Origin: CAYWXV01 sp964462535
Lineage (GTDB): Bacteria; Bacteroidota; Ignavibacteria; OLB7
DNA length: 64,000 nucleotides
Assembly (NCBI GenBank): GCA_964462535.1
Contig: CAYWXV010000001.1
Span: 434,001-498,000, forward strand
Direction of reading: 5' to 3'
Within the stretch, counting starts at the first letter, position 1. Every line of letters begins with the position of its first letter. This document shows, in pieces, positions 36,644 through 46,452 of the stretch. The translations under genes were made by a program, and so were the position numbers. A model generated the notes under the pieces. The model was not told where the DNA came from, did no database searches, and saw only the letters and a list, made by a program, of their open reading frames with translations.

Positions 36644-37662
36644 AGCTGCTGGCGCTGATGGCCGATACTGTTCGCGAGGTCTACTCGAAGAAAATCATTG
36701 CAGGACTGGTTGTCGTAGAACTGCTGATCCTGGGGATCACGGCTCTCGTTCTTTTCCTTCCCGGCATGCAGGCTGAGTACGATGAAGCCAGGGACATGAG
36801 CTATCGACAACCCCCTCCTGCGCAGAGATCGTACGGCTCCGCAGCGCGGGAGCGCTCGGACACGTCGTGGAAGTCGGACTCGCTTTCGTTATTGGGTGAT
36901 TCCACCTGGATCGATTCAACCGAACAGGGCGGCGAAGACAGCCGCGTCTTCTCCCCTGCCGACACGGGAAGCTCGCGAGGGGTATCGAACGACAATGAGG
37001 AGTCCGGACCTCGGGCGCTGGTGGAGAAAGTGCGTGGACAGTTGAGTACCATTCCGGTTGTGCTATCGCTTGCTGTCCTCTTCCTGGGGTTGTTTGCTAC
37101 GGCCGGCGTTGTCCCGTCGATGATGCGCAAGGGGACGATCGAGTTGCTCTTGTCAAAACCGCTCTCCCGACCGGTCTTGTTGTTCGGTCGCGTTGCAGGT
37201 GGCGTTGCCGTCATGGGTATCAACCACCTCGTGTTCGTCGTGGGGATATGGACCATTTATGGTGCGGCATCGGGTGTCTGGCTTAACGGGTTCCTACTGT
37301 GGATGACGCTGCTCCCCTTCCTGGCATATGTGACTGTCTTCTCGGGCGTGGTCCTTCTGAGCATCGTTACGGAGAGCTGGGTGCTTCCGCTCAGCCTGGC
37401 CTATATCCACGTCATGATTCTGAACACGTTTCTCTACGGGCGCGAAGGCTCCATCTATCGCTGGATAGAGGGGGACTGGATACGGTGGGTCGGTGAATCA
37501 CTCTATTGGGGACTCCCGCAGATTTCAGACCTGACTAATCTCACCATGGAGTCAGTCTACGCCTCATCGCTCGATTCGGTGGTGCCGATTGCTCAGTCTC
37601 TTGTCTTCATCGCGGTGACGTCGACGCTTTCGGCCTGGAAGTTCACGAGAAAGGACTTCTAG
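36640..37662 (+). CDS. ABC-2 type permease
   Basis: 340 residues. The first helix (about 20-44) is followed by a hydrophilic loop of about 85 residues, rich in Ser and Asp (for example SDTSWKSDSLSLLGDSTW), before the next hydrophobic segment at about 132. Four or five more segments follow up to the end. PSMMRKGTIELLLSKPLSRP is a family motif. The large loop is unusual for this class and should face the periplasm. The gene starts within the ATPase stop, so the two proteins form one exporter. 100 bases without a feature separate it from queA. Confidence 0.85.
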   Translation: MKLLALMADTVREVYSKKIIAGLVVVELLILGITALVLFLPGMQAEYDEARDMSYRQPPPAQRSYGSAARERSDTSWKSDSLSLLGDSTWIDSTEQGGEDSRVFSPADTGSSRGVSNDNEESGPRALVEKVRGQLSTIPVVLSLAVLFLGLFATAGVVPSMMRKGTIELLLSKPLSRPVLLFGRVAGGVAVMGINHLVFVVGIWTIYGAASGVWLNGFLLWMTLLPFLAYVTVFSGVVLLSIVTESWVLPLSLAYIHVMILNTFLYGREGSIYRWIEGDWIRWVGESLYWGLPQISDLTNLTMESVYASSLDSVVPIAQSLVFIAVTSTLSAWKFTRKDF

Positions 37663-37761
37663 CCTTTCGTCTGGTACCCTTCAGATCAAGACGCGCGACG
37701 ACGTGCGAATGGGGGGGACTGTAGTGAGCGATGCGAGGCGCAATGGAGAGATGGCTCGTCG

Positions 37762-39042
37762 TTACGCGGACTCCCGGGTCTTGAGCGAGGGAAGAATTAT
37801 TGACGCGTCACCGTAGCTGAGGAATCTATACCCGGTATCGAGAGCGTGTTGATAGACGGCCCGCCAATGCTCGACTCCCATGAAAGCCGCAACAAGAAGG
37901 ATCAGAGTGCTGGCGGGTTGATGGAAGTTGGTGATCATGCCGTCGCAGAGCTTGAAGTGATACCCGGGAACGATCATGAGCTCCGTCGCACCCGTCAGCA
38001 CCACCTCATCCCTTTCGGTCAGATGCTGAATCACGCAATCGAGAGCCTCAGCCACTATCGGCTGTTCGACGGAGTCGTCCTGTCGGTACGGATCCCACTG
38101 CTTAACCAGGAGTTCATCATCCCCTCCCTCCCCCCGAAGGAGTCGCACACCGAACCAGTAGAGTGATTCGATGGCGCGCATCGAGGTAGTGCCAACGGTG
38201 ATTATCGGCCGCTTAGCGTCACCGCCACGGACGTTTGAAGTCAACCGTACGATCGTCTCCAACGGGACGGCGATACGCTCGCGGTGCATCTTGTGATTCT
38301 CAACTCGATCACTGATCGGGCGAAAGGTCCCTGCACCGACATGAAGGTCCACGCGGAGAATCTCGGATCCGGCACGCACGGCGTCCGCAAGCAGCGTTTC
38401 CGTGAAATGGAGTCCAGCTGTGGGGGCGGCGACAGCGCCATCGCTCGCAGCATAGACTGTTTGATAGCTTGCACTGTCGCTCTCGTCTGGCGGCCTGTTC
38501 AGATAGGGGGGAATCGGGACGCTCCCTGCCGCACCAAGAATGTCACCGAACGTCGCATGTGGATCCGACCAACCAAAGTCGACATCCCACTCGGCGCCCG
38601 CCTCGGGGTGGAACTCCGCGGTCAACGTCGTTGGTCTGCCGTCGTGGACCAATTGCATCGTCGCATGTCCATCTCGACGCGCTTTGCGCGCCCCCCCTAT
38701 CATAGCACGCCACCTTGTTGCTCCCGTTGCGGCAAGCGCAACCGCCGGATCGTGTGACGGCGCAATCGGCTCGAGGAGCATGACTTCGATGCGACCACCG
38801 GACGGCCTCGTAAAGACGAGGCGGGCCTTCACGACACGTGTGGTGTTCAACACCAGCAGACTCGCCGGCGGTAGTATCTCCACGATGTTCGCAAACCGAT
38901 CGTCGCGAACGACGCCCTCCCCCCTGCGTACCACCAGAAGTCGGCTCTCCTCCCGATGCCCAGCCGGCCGTGTCGCAATTCTATCGAGTGGTAGTTCGTA
39001 CTGAAACGCGTCCGGATCTAGGTTGGGGATCTTCTCGTTCAT
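37762..39042 (-). CDS. queA: S-adenosylmethionine:tRNA ribosyltransferase-isomerase
   Basis: 426 residues, longer than the about 350 of E. coli QueA. It transfers the ribosyl part of SAM to preQ1 in tRNA, the next-to-last step of queuosine synthesis. Typical elements are YELPLDRIATRPAGHREESRLL (partly quoted), VAAPTAGLHFTE, LHVGAGTFRPI and the C-terminal ITNFHQPASTLILLVAAFMG. It lies tail-to-tail with the ABC exporter genes and head-to-head with the methyltransferase gene. Confidence 0.95.
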   Translation of the reverse strand: MNEKIPNLDPDAFQYELPLDRIATRPAGHREESRLLVVRRGEGVVRDDRFANIVEILPPASLLVLNTTRVVKARLVFTRPSGGRIEVMLLEPIAPSHDPAVALAATGATRWRAMIGGARKARRDGHATMQLVHDGRPTTLTAEFHPEAGAEWDVDFGWSDPHATFGDILGAAGSVPIPPYLNRPPDESDSASYQTVYAASDGAVAAPTAGLHFTETLLADAVRAGSEILRVDLHVGAGTFRPISDRVENHKMHRERIAVPLETIVRLTSNVRGGDAKRPIITVGTTSMRAIESLYWFGVRLLRGEGGDDELLVKQWDPYRQDDSVEQPIVAEALDCVIQHLTERDEVVLTGATELMIVPGYHFKLCDGMITNFHQPASTLILLVAAFMGVEHWRAVYQHALDTGYRFLSYGDASIILPSLKTRESA

Positions 39043-39123
39043 GACGTGACGATGACGATGGGGACGACGCTGCGTGACGCTACTCGCTTACAGACGATTC
39101 CGAAAGGCGACGGTCCGGACTGC

Positions 39124-39131
39124 TAACTTTG
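39124..39131 (+). promoter_or_regulatory. Promoter -7 box immediately before the methyltransferase ATG
   Basis: TAACTTTG at 39124-39131 matches TAnnTTTG exactly. It lies only 7 bases before the ATG at 39139, so a transcript from it would start at or next to the start codon. No TTG lies about 20 bases upstream. Confidence 0.45.
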
Positions 39132-39138
39132 GATCATC

Positions 39139-39924
39139 ATGGATCAGAGACACGACATCGAATGGATTTCGGGTACACCGATTGTGAAGGATTGGGATTG
39201 GTGGAACGGATTCCTCCAATCCGAATACTACGGCGCCGAGACCGAACGGGATGGATGGCGCGTCATCGGCGACTCTATCGCCCGCGATTTGAACCTGCAA
39301 CCCGGTATGAGAATCGTAGACCTGGGAGCAGGTTGCGGTGAACTTGCCCTTCATCTGGCACGGAGGGGTATGCACGTTACCGGTGTTGAGGCATCGTCAC
39401 GCCTCGTGGACCGTGGAATGCTGGCAGCGCGTGCGGAGAATCTTGACCTCGACTTTGTTCTGGCAAGCATGTTTGAGTGGGAACCGGACTTCCAGGCTGA
39501 TGCTGTTGTGTCGATCAATACCAGTTTTGGGTACGGCACGAACGAGCAGAACCTGGCGCTAATTGCCCGCATATCCGAGTGGCTGTGCGCCGGAGGTGCG
39601 TTCTATCTGGACACGGTGTCCGCCGATCGAGCCGAGTCCTTTGGAACGTGGAGTGATGATCTGGCGGGCGGACGTCTGGTCGTCGACAATACATGGGATC
39701 CCGCCGAGCGGACGATGACGAGCCATCCGACGTGGGTATCACCCGACCGAGACCTCTACGTCTCCGACTCCCCTGAAGTGGTTCGAATCTATCGCCGAGA
39801 AGACATCGAGGCAGAGTTCGAGAAGAACGGACTCACGCATCGGCGATTGCGACGGCCGATGGGTCGCGACGTCCCGCAGGACGCATCGAGTTTGTCGACG
39901 ACATGGGTTGCGACAAAGTCGTAA
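39139..39924 (+). CDS. SAM-dependent methyltransferase
   Basis: 261 residues, a class I Rossmann methyltransferase. Motif I is IVDLGAGCGELALHLA (about 60-75), followed by the acidic VEAS at the end of strand 2, and VVSINTSFGY as the post-motif strand. The aromatic-rich start (WDWWNGFLQSEYYG) is common in this group. Substrate unknown. No Shine-Dalgarno sequence is seen. It lies back-to-back with queA, and ends 24 bases before the convergent trxB stop. Confidence 0.8.
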   Translation: MDQRHDIEWISGTPIVKDWDWWNGFLQSEYYGAETERDGWRVIGDSIARDLNLQPGMRIVDLGAGCGELALHLARRGMHVTGVEASSRLVDRGMLAARAENLDLDFVLASMFEWEPDFQADAVVSINTSFGYGTNEQNLALIARISEWLCAGGAFYLDTVSADRAESFGTWSDDLAGGRLVVDNTWDPAERTMTSHPTWVSPDRDLYVSDSPEVVRIYRREDIEAEFEKNGLTHRRLRRPMGRDVPQDASSLSTTWVATKS

Positions 39925-39948
39925 CCGGCTTCCGTCAAGGCAACAGGT

Positions 39949-40986
39949 CTATGCGTTCAATGAGAAATGGGGTGTCGCTGATCCTTCATGATCAATGGTG
40001 TCCAGCCATCGCTCTGCATCTATCGCCGCCATACATCCACTCCCGGCTGCGGTAATGGCCTGTCTGTAGACGTGGTCCTGGACGTCGCCGCAGGCGAACA
40101 CGCCATGAATATTCGTGTACGTGCAATCGGAGCGGGTCTGAAGGTATCCGTTCCCGTCCATATCGAGCTGGCCGACGAAGAGTTCGGTGTTCGGCTTGTG
40201 TCCGATAGCCACAAATACACCATCGGTCCTCATTTCCCTCGTCTCTCCCGTGACCGTGTCTCGCAGTGTGACGCCCGTGACCTTGCGCACAGGCTCTTCT
40301 TCGCCGTGGACCTGAACGACATTAGCGTTGTACACAACTTCAATCTTTGGGTTCGCGAGGGCGCGCTGCGTCATGATTCGCGACGCGCGGAACTCATCCC
40401 TGCGGTGGACGATCGTTACCTTTGAACAGAACCGCGTCAAATAATTCGCCTCCTCCATCGCGGTATCGCCACCACCAACCACAACAACCTCAAGATTGCG
40501 GAAGAAGAACCCGTCGCACGTGGCGCAGGCCGAAACGCCGTAGCCCATGAACTTCGTCTCGGTCTCAAGACCAAGGAGCTTGGCCGTCGCTCCCGTCGCT
40601 ACTATCACGGCGTCTGCCGAAAGCTTCTTCCCCCGGTCAGTCTCCATCGTAAACGGACGGGAGGAGAAGTCAACCTTCCCAATGAACTCCGGACGACAAT
40701 CGGCGCCAAAACGCTGTGCCTGTCGCCTGAAGATGGGCATCAACTCCGGCCCCATAATGCCCTTGTCGAAGCCGGGATAATTTTCGACATCGGTAGTGAT
40801 CATCAATTGTCCGCCCCAGCTCTCCCCCTCGTACACGACCGGCTTCAGGTTGGCACGGCCTGTGTAGATCGCTGCGGTATACCCAGCCGGCCCCGACCCG
40901 ATGATTATCACCCTGTGGTGCTCAACTCCATCACGCATTTCCCCGGCGTTGTGCGGAGGAGCCTGAATCTCGTTTTCGTGGGACAT
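39949..40986 (-). CDS. trxB: Thioredoxin-disulfide reductase
   Basis: 345 residues, with about 25 extra at the N-terminus compared with E. coli. FAD-binding GSGPAGYTAAIYTGRA (about 31-46), redox CATC in SACATCDGFFF, NADPH-binding GGGDTAMEEANYLT and C-terminal GVFACGDVQDH are all present. It uses NADPH to reduce thioredoxin in the cytoplasm. It is followed on the right by frr on the same strand, 52 bases away. Confidence 0.95.
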   Translation of the reverse strand: MSHENEIQAPPHNAGEMRDGVEHHRVIIIGSGPAGYTAAIYTGRANLKPVVYEGESWGGQLMITTDVENYPGFDKGIMGPELMPIFRRQAQRFGADCRPEFIGKVDFSSRPFTMETDRGKKLSADAVIVATGATAKLLGLETETKFMGYGVSACATCDGFFFRNLEVVVVGGGDTAMEEANYLTRFCSKVTIVHRRDEFRASRIMTQRALANPKIEVVYNANVVQVHGEEEPVRKVTGVTLRDTVTGETREMRTDGVFVAIGHKPNTELFVGQLDMDGNGYLQTRSDCTYTNIHGVFACGDVQDHVYRQAITAAGSGCMAAIDAERWLDTIDHEGSATPHFSLNA

Positions 40987-41038
40987 ATGCTCAGTTCTTC
41001 TTTGGTGTCATGGGCTCGCACAGGGATCGTGTACTCAA

Positions 41039-41599
41039 CTACACGGACATAATGTCCTGCTCCTTGTCATGGAGGGCTTTGTCGACCTCGGCGATGTAGC
41101 GATCCGTCAACTTCTGAACTTCAGCTTCGCCCCCCTTTCTGGCGTCCTCACTCATATGCTCGTCCTTCTCCGCCTTCTTCAATGTCTCCATCGAATCGCG
41201 ACGGACATTTCGCACGCCGACACGCGATTCCTCGGCAACTCGCTTCGCAACCTTTACCAGGTCACGCCTCCGTTCCTCGTTCAGGGGGGGGATCGGAAGA
41301 CGTATGACCGTTCCGTCATTGTTCGGATTGAGCCCGAGGTTGGCCTGCTGAATGGCACGGTCGATCGGACCAATCAGATTCTTCTCCCACGGTTGGACCA
41401 GTATCATCGTCGCGTCGGGTGTCGAGACCGAGGCCACCTGAGAGATTGGCACCATCTGGCCGTAGTAATCGACACGGACGGAATCGAGAAGACTCGTAGA
41501 GGCCCTCCCGGTTCTGATCTTCGCGAATTCAATGTGACAGTGCTCAGCCGCTTTCTTCATTGCGGCTTCCGTCTGATCAAGTATCTGTTTGAGTTCCAT
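41039..41599 (-). CDS. frr: Ribosome recycling factor
   Basis: 186 residues, the standard length. The three-helix bundle regions are clear: MKKAAEHCHIEFAKIRTGRA at the start, LPIPPLNEERRRDLVKVAKR in the middle, and a helical C-terminal segment ending DKALHDKEQDIMSV. The conserved YYGQMVPISQVASVS is present. It splits post-termination ribosomes together with EF-G. Confidence 0.96.
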   Translation of the reverse strand: MELKQILDQTEAAMKKAAEHCHIEFAKIRTGRASTSLLDSVRVDYYGQMVPISQVASVSTPDATMILVQPWEKNLIGPIDRAIQQANLGLNPNNDGTVIRLPIPPLNEERRRDLVKVAKRVAEESRVGVRNVRRDSMETLKKAEKDEHMSEDARKGGEAEVQKLTDRYIAEVDKALHDKEQDIMSV

Positions 41600-41635
41600 G
41601 ACGATTCGATGATATCAGTAGACGTTGTCGTTCGT

Positions 41636-42538
41636 TCAGTCCCCGGTGAACATCGCCTTGAAAACATGCCCGGCAATTGCCGGATTCTCCTTCAGGCGAC
41701 GGATCGAGTATCCATACCAATCCTCCCCGAATGGGACGTAGACGCGAAGCCGGTGCCCCTGGGAAACTAGCTCTCGTCGCTTCGCGTCGCGGACACCCAG
41801 GAGCATCTGAAACTCGTACCGCTCACGATCGAGTTGACGGTTCTCTACGATCGATCGTGCGCCGTCAATCAGCACGTCATCATGCGTTGCAATTCCGACG
41901 TAGCATCCACGATCAATCATCGCTTCGAGACACTTCAAATAGTTCTGCTGAATCTCTTCTCGCCCCTTGAACGCGATCGATTCCGACTCAACATAGATAC
42001 CCTTGCAGAGTCTGAAGTTCACCCCCTCTTCAGCAAGAGCCAGCGTGTCGGCGTACGTCCTGCGGAGGTACGCTTGCAGCACAATGCCCACGTTGTTCGG
42101 GAATTCCCTTCGAAGACGACGCTGTATCTCAATGGTGCGATCCGTGTACGGTGAGTTCTCCATATCCGTCCGGACGAAACTCCCGTGCTCGGCAGCGCAA
42201 GCGACTACCCGTCGAACGTTTTCGAAGCAGAATTCGGTATCAATATCCAGTCCAAGCGATGTCAACTTCACCGAGAGATTTGCTTGAAGTCCAAGACGGT
42301 GTATTTCTCGGAGAACAGCAATCGACTGCTCCGTCTCTCGAAGAGCTACCTCACGACTCCGAACGAACTCGCCCAGAACATCGATTGTGGCCATCGTCCG
42401 CTCTCCATTCAATCTGGTCACCGTGTTCATGGCGTCTGCGAGCGTCTCCCCCGCGATGTACTTGCGGGCAACGACGCGCACCATGAAGCGAGGTAGGAAT
42501 GGAAGCGATTTAGAAACCAGTCGATCGAACAGTCCCAT
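41636..42538 (-). CDS. Proline dehydrogenase (monofunctional)
   Basis: About 300 residues from the ATG at 42538; the longer frame to 42598 lacks homology. This is the stand-alone PRODH barrel that oxidises proline to pyrroline-5-carboxylate using FAD. LSVKLTSLGLDID, RTDMENSPYTDRTIEI and the terminal YGYSIRRLKENP are characteristic, the last including the substrate-carboxylate arginines. The P5C dehydrogenase part of PutA is absent. It lies 37 bases from frr on the same strand. The C-terminus ends FKAMFTGD, as in other short forms. Confidence 0.92.
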   Translation of the reverse strand: MGLFDRLVSKSLPFLPRFMVRVVARKYIAGETLADAMNTVTRLNGERTMATIDVLGEFVRSREVALRETEQSIAVLREIHRLGLQANLSVKLTSLGLDIDTEFCFENVRRVVACAAEHGSFVRTDMENSPYTDRTIEIQRRLRREFPNNVGIVLQAYLRRTYADTLALAEEGVNFRLCKGIYVESESIAFKGREEIQQNYLKCLEAMIDRGCYVGIATHDDVLIDGARSIVENRQLDRERYEFQMLLGVRDAKRRELVSQGHRLRVYVPFGEDWYGYSIRRLKENPAIAGHVFKAMFTGD

Positions 42539-42676
42539 GCTCGAGGAAACGTTCCGGCGGAGAGTGATGTGTGACGGTCCTGCTAAAGAGGGCCGCAAAA
42601 TACGGACGGGGGCACGATGGGGTCACCCGACCCCGCCTGACTTCGATACCAGTGTGTAACGCGTGGGCAAGCAACG

Positions 42677-45031
42677 CTAGGCTTGAGGCCGCGTCTCAGA
42701 CGCTGGACTTGCACTCCCTCTGCGCCGGAACGCCAGCACCAGACAGGCACCGCCGGCGCCAAGCGCCGTGACCAGCGTCACGAGCCATCCACGCGACGCA
42801 GAATCGGATTCGAACGCGAACTCGACAACGTGCTTCCCGGCCGGCACCGCGACGCCCCGGAGCGAGTAATTCGCGACGAGGAGATCTGCCTGCTTTCCAT
42901 CGACCGTCACGTGCCATGATGGATACCAGATCTCGCTTAGTACGAGTATCCCCGGCGCGCTGCTCTGGGTGTTGATGCGTATCCGTTCTGGATCGTACGA
43001 GGTAATGTTGGCCGAGCCGGATCCGGTGCCGGTCAATGCTAGACCGGGGTCGGTCTCCAGGACGACGGTCTTTCCGAAGTCGATCGACGGATCACCCATT
43101 GTCTCTTTGGAACGGTCGTGACTTACAACACGGGCGTCAAACAGGATGCGGGCGTGTGGATATGCAGTTGCACGCGGGACCAAACCTTGACGACCCGTAG
43201 CCGAGTCGAGTCCGACGTCATACCTAATGTCGAGCAGATCGAACGCCTTTTCGAGATTTGGTCGTTGCGTCAGGTCACCGACTGGCGGAACGCGTCGAGC
43301 AAGCAGGAGTGGATTGTATCCCTCGTATAGCATGATCCCGCTGAACGGTCCCTGATTCCGCGGCATCAACATTGCGCCACCCTCTCTCATCTTCACGCGA
43401 TAGATCTTGTCCGGTGGGCTCGCCTTGAATGCGGCAAACGCCGCATCAGCCGCAGCATACACGTCCGTTGCGGGATTCTCGGTCGCAGAATTCTGTCCGG
43501 CGCCAAACATGAAGAGATCGATAACGGCAAGGAGGATGAGCGCGCCGCCGGCCCCTGCGGGCGGCATCGACCCACGGAGCACAAGTACCGCAATCAGCGT
43601 GGTGGCTCCGGCCAATAGCAGCGCCGATGTTCCGGTGGCGCCGCGCGTGGCAGCAAGCGCTTCCGGCGGACTGAAGAACCCGTTCATGACACCTGTCGCC
43701 ACAAACAGGCCGATTATCGTCACGATCCCGCCGGCAATCATTGCACGCTTCGCCAGGTCTCGGTCGATCTCCCCCCGTGTCAAGCGGTCAAGCCCGGCGC
43801 CGGCCAGAAGGGCTGCACCAAACGAAAGGAAGATGGCCATGCGCGTTGGGATCCTGAACGTGTTGAAGAGAGGAAGCCTCCCGAGCACCGGGTGAACGAA
43901 GAAGCCATCACCCAGCGCGTAGAACAGTCCGAGCAAACCCATGCATCCGAGGAACAAGCCCAGCCCTCCCAGTCGCTTCGACAACAGTCCAACGAGCGCA
44001 AGAACAAGGACCACAACGCCAAAGTAGATCGCGGTTTCCCAGTAGTAGTAGTTCTTCCCCTCGACGTACCAGAACGGATTCTCCTGCGACGCGTCCGGGT
44101 TCGCCGACGAGATACCGAAGTACTTTGGCGCGACCAGCGTCAACAACTGGCCGGCCCCCAGCGCTCCTTCAAGCGACTTCTCGTAGGACATCTCCGAGCG
44201 CTCGCTCAAACCTGCCAGTTCCTGCGACTGTAGCAGCTGGACCGCAAACAGTCCAGTGGCCACGACGATTGGTATCGCCGCGGCCACGATCTGCATTCCA
44301 AAACGGGAATTCGTCTCCTTCGCGCGAACGGTCGCAACCAGCTCGTACGCCCCAAGGGCAGCAAGGAAGAGGACGATGTAGAGTGATGACTGCGGATGCC
44401 CGCTGAGGAACGAAATACCCAGAACTATTCCGGCCAGAAGCGAGGGAAGAAGTCGCCGCTCGCGCATGCCCCTCCTGAAGAAATAGACGATGAGCGGAAA
44501 CCATGCCAGATGCTCAACGACATTCGCGTGGATCATGTGAACAACGAGCATGCCGGTCAGGCCATACGCCAGACCAGACAGCGTCGATCCCCAGAAGTTG
44601 AGTCCCAGCGAACGGGAGAGGAGCCACATGCCGATCATCGCGATCGGGTAGTGGAGAATGATGATGAACTGTGCCCACCAGATGCTTAACGTCTCCCCCG
44701 ACATCTGAAACATCAGATGATTCAAGGGATAGTAGAAACCGACCTGGAGGTCGGCCGCGAAGGGCATACCGTTGAAGGTGAAAGGATTCCAATAGGGAAT
44801 GACACCGTTGCCCACGCTCCGTGCCGCGAACACCCAATTTGGGTATGTAAACTCCCGAAAGTCTTCCCAGAGAAAGGCTGAACCGGAAAGGTGTGGCCAG
44901 AAGAACGCAAGTGTGACGAGTACGAATATTCCAACTGCGACGTACGGTGAAGGCTCAAAGGCCGGGCGTGGGGCGGTCGAAGGACTCCCCTTCGTCACGG
45001 GGCGCTTCGTTCGGCGTCCTGGGCTTGCCAT
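42677..45031 (-). CDS. YfhO-like multipass membrane protein
   Basis: 784 residues. A basic N-terminus (about 1-30) is followed by about 12 hydrophobic segments up to about residue 540, then a soluble extracytoplasmic domain and a final helix near 755-775. WEDFREFTYPNWVFAARSVG, IPYWNPFTFNGMPFAADLQ and the C-terminal LSEIWYPSWHVTVDGK match the YfhO family, which resembles GT-C glycosyltransferases and is linked to cell-surface glycan or teichoic-acid modification in some Firmicutes; its job here is unknown. A TATATTTG box on the minus strand at 45093-45100 may be its promoter. Confidence 0.85.
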   Translation of the reverse strand: MASPGRRTKRPVTKGSPSTAPRPAFEPSPYVAVGIFVLVTLAFFWPHLSGSAFLWEDFREFTYPNWVFAARSVGNGVIPYWNPFTFNGMPFAADLQVGFYYPLNHLMFQMSGETLSIWWAQFIIILHYPIAMIGMWLLSRSLGLNFWGSTLSGLAYGLTGMLVVHMIHANVVEHLAWFPLIVYFFRRGMRERRLLPSLLAGIVLGISFLSGHPQSSLYIVLFLAALGAYELVATVRAKETNSRFGMQIVAAAIPIVVATGLFAVQLLQSQELAGLSERSEMSYEKSLEGALGAGQLLTLVAPKYFGISSANPDASQENPFWYVEGKNYYYWETAIYFGVVVLVLALVGLLSKRLGGLGLFLGCMGLLGLFYALGDGFFVHPVLGRLPLFNTFRIPTRMAIFLSFGAALLAGAGLDRLTRGEIDRDLAKRAMIAGGIVTIIGLFVATGVMNGFFSPPEALAATRGATGTSALLLAGATTLIAVLVLRGSMPPAGAGGALILLAVIDLFMFGAGQNSATENPATDVYAAADAAFAAFKASPPDKIYRVKMREGGAMLMPRNQGPFSGIMLYEGYNPLLLARRVPPVGDLTQRPNLEKAFDLLDIRYDVGLDSATGRQGLVPRATAYPHARILFDARVVSHDRSKETMGDPSIDFGKTVVLETDPGLALTGTGSGSANITSYDPERIRINTQSSAPGILVLSEIWYPSWHVTVDGKQADLLVANYSLRGVAVPAGKHVVEFAFESDSASRGWLVTLVTALGAGGACLVLAFRRRGSASPASETRPQA

Positions 45032-45092
45032 AGAAATTCGTGTTGATGTGCGGGACGATCAGATGGTTGTCGCGAAACGTCCGGAGAGGGGG

Positions 45093-45100
45093 CAAATATA
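45093..45100 (-). promoter_or_regulatory. Promoter -7 box candidate for the YfhO-like gene
   Basis: Reading the minus strand, TATATTTG matches TAnnTTTG exactly, 62 bases before the start at 45031. No TTG is found about 20 bases upstream of it. Confidence 0.45.
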
Positions 45101-45143
45101 CCTCCCCTCCCCCTACTCGACCTATTCTCCTATTTTCGGCGCC

Positions 45144-46421
45144 ATGGTAGTTAAACGAGCCAACGCAACCATGTCGACGGGCGGCGACGATCGACCCAGA
45201 ACCGAAGACGGCGAAGTCATACCAACCGTCCACCAACTGACGTCAAGCATCGCGAACGTTCTTGACGGTTCGTTCTCCGATGTCGCCGTACAGGGCGAGG
45301 TCTCGCAGTGGACCGTTGCGGGGAGCGGACATACGTACTTCACCCTGAAGGACGACAAGGCGGTGTTGAGTGCTGTGCTTTGGCGCGGAAAGCGTCAACC
45401 GCACAGAATTGAAACGGGGATGCAGGTCGTCGCGCGAGGACGGATAGCTGTCTACGCACCCCGGGGGCAGTACCAACTCGACTGCGTCTCGGTCGCCCCC
45501 ATTGGACTCGGTGATCTCCAACTGCAGTTCGAAGCCCTCAAGCGGAGACTACAGGCAGAGGGACTGTTCGACCAGGCTCACAAGCGCCCGCTCCCTCCGT
45601 TCCCCAAACGAATTGGGGTAGTGACATCCAAATCTGGAGCCGCCATTCGTGACATCGTCACAACGCTGGCTCGAAGAATGCCCTCTGTTGAAGTGGTGTT
45701 CCGACCTGCCGTCGTCCAGGGGACGACAGCCGCCCCGGACGTAGTCCAGGCGATAGCTGAACTGAATGAGCTACCCGATATCGACGTTATGATAGTGGGT
45801 CGCGGCGGAGGGTCGTTGGAGGACCTCTGGGCCTTCAACGAGGAGATAGTTGCGCGGGCGATCTACAACTCGCGAATACCTGTGGTCAGCGCCGTGGGAC
45901 ACGAGATTGATACGACCATAGCCGACTTCGTCGCTGACATGCGCGCGGCGACACCCACTGCTGCGGCTGAACTTGTCGTTCGAGACAGAGCGGAACTCCT
46001 CCCCGTGATTCAAACACAGGTCGATCGGCTCTCACGTCTTCTCAGCCAGAAGGTCGCCACCGGGCGGGGGCGCCTCGAGGGTCTGATGTCAAGTCGCGGG
46101 CTGTCCCGCCCTGTAGACATAGTTCGGGCGCTCGGTCAGCGCGTGGATGAGCTTGAACACCGCGCCGCTGTGGCAACGAAGGGTGTTTCCGAGCGCTCGC
46201 GTGCCCGGCTTGACATTCTGGACGCCTCCCTTCGCGCACTCAACCCACGAAACGTCCTCGCCCGTGGTTATGCGATAGTCGAGCGAGGAACATCGCCGAT
46301 TACACGCGCTTCGGATCTGGATGCTGATGACCGGGTCGTCCTCAACTTCCACGACGGCAAGAGGCCGGCCGTGATCACGTCTGGAGCCGATGGCGACGAT
46401 CAAGACTCGCTGTCGGCATGA
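45144..46421 (+). CDS. xseA: Exodeoxyribonuclease VII large subunit
   Basis: About 425 residues from the ATG at 45144; 45171 is also possible. An OB-fold domain (about 20-115, GEVSQWTVAGSGHTYFTLKD) is followed by the nuclease domain with RIGVVTSKSGAAIRDI, VMIVGRGGGSLEDLWAFNEE and SAVGHEIDTTIADFVAD, and a helical C-terminus. It degrades single-stranded DNA with the small subunit, whose gene follows and overlaps by proximity (32 bases apart). Confidence 0.95.
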   Translation: MVVKRANATMSTGGDDRPRTEDGEVIPTVHQLTSSIANVLDGSFSDVAVQGEVSQWTVAGSGHTYFTLKDDKAVLSAVLWRGKRQPHRIETGMQVVARGRIAVYAPRGQYQLDCVSVAPIGLGDLQLQFEALKRRLQAEGLFDQAHKRPLPPFPKRIGVVTSKSGAAIRDIVTTLARRMPSVEVVFRPAVVQGTTAAPDVVQAIAELNELPDIDVMIVGRGGGSLEDLWAFNEEIVARAIYNSRIPVVSAVGHEIDTTIADFVADMRAATPTAAAELVVRDRAELLPVIQTQVDRLSRLLSQKVATGRGRLEGLMSSRGLSRPVDIVRALGQRVDELEHRAAVATKGVSERSRARLDILDASLRALNPRNVLARGYAIVERGTSPITRASDLDADDRVVLNFHDGKRPAVITSGADGDDQDSLSA

Positions 46422-46452
46422 ACAAACATCGAACCATACGAACTACGATAGC

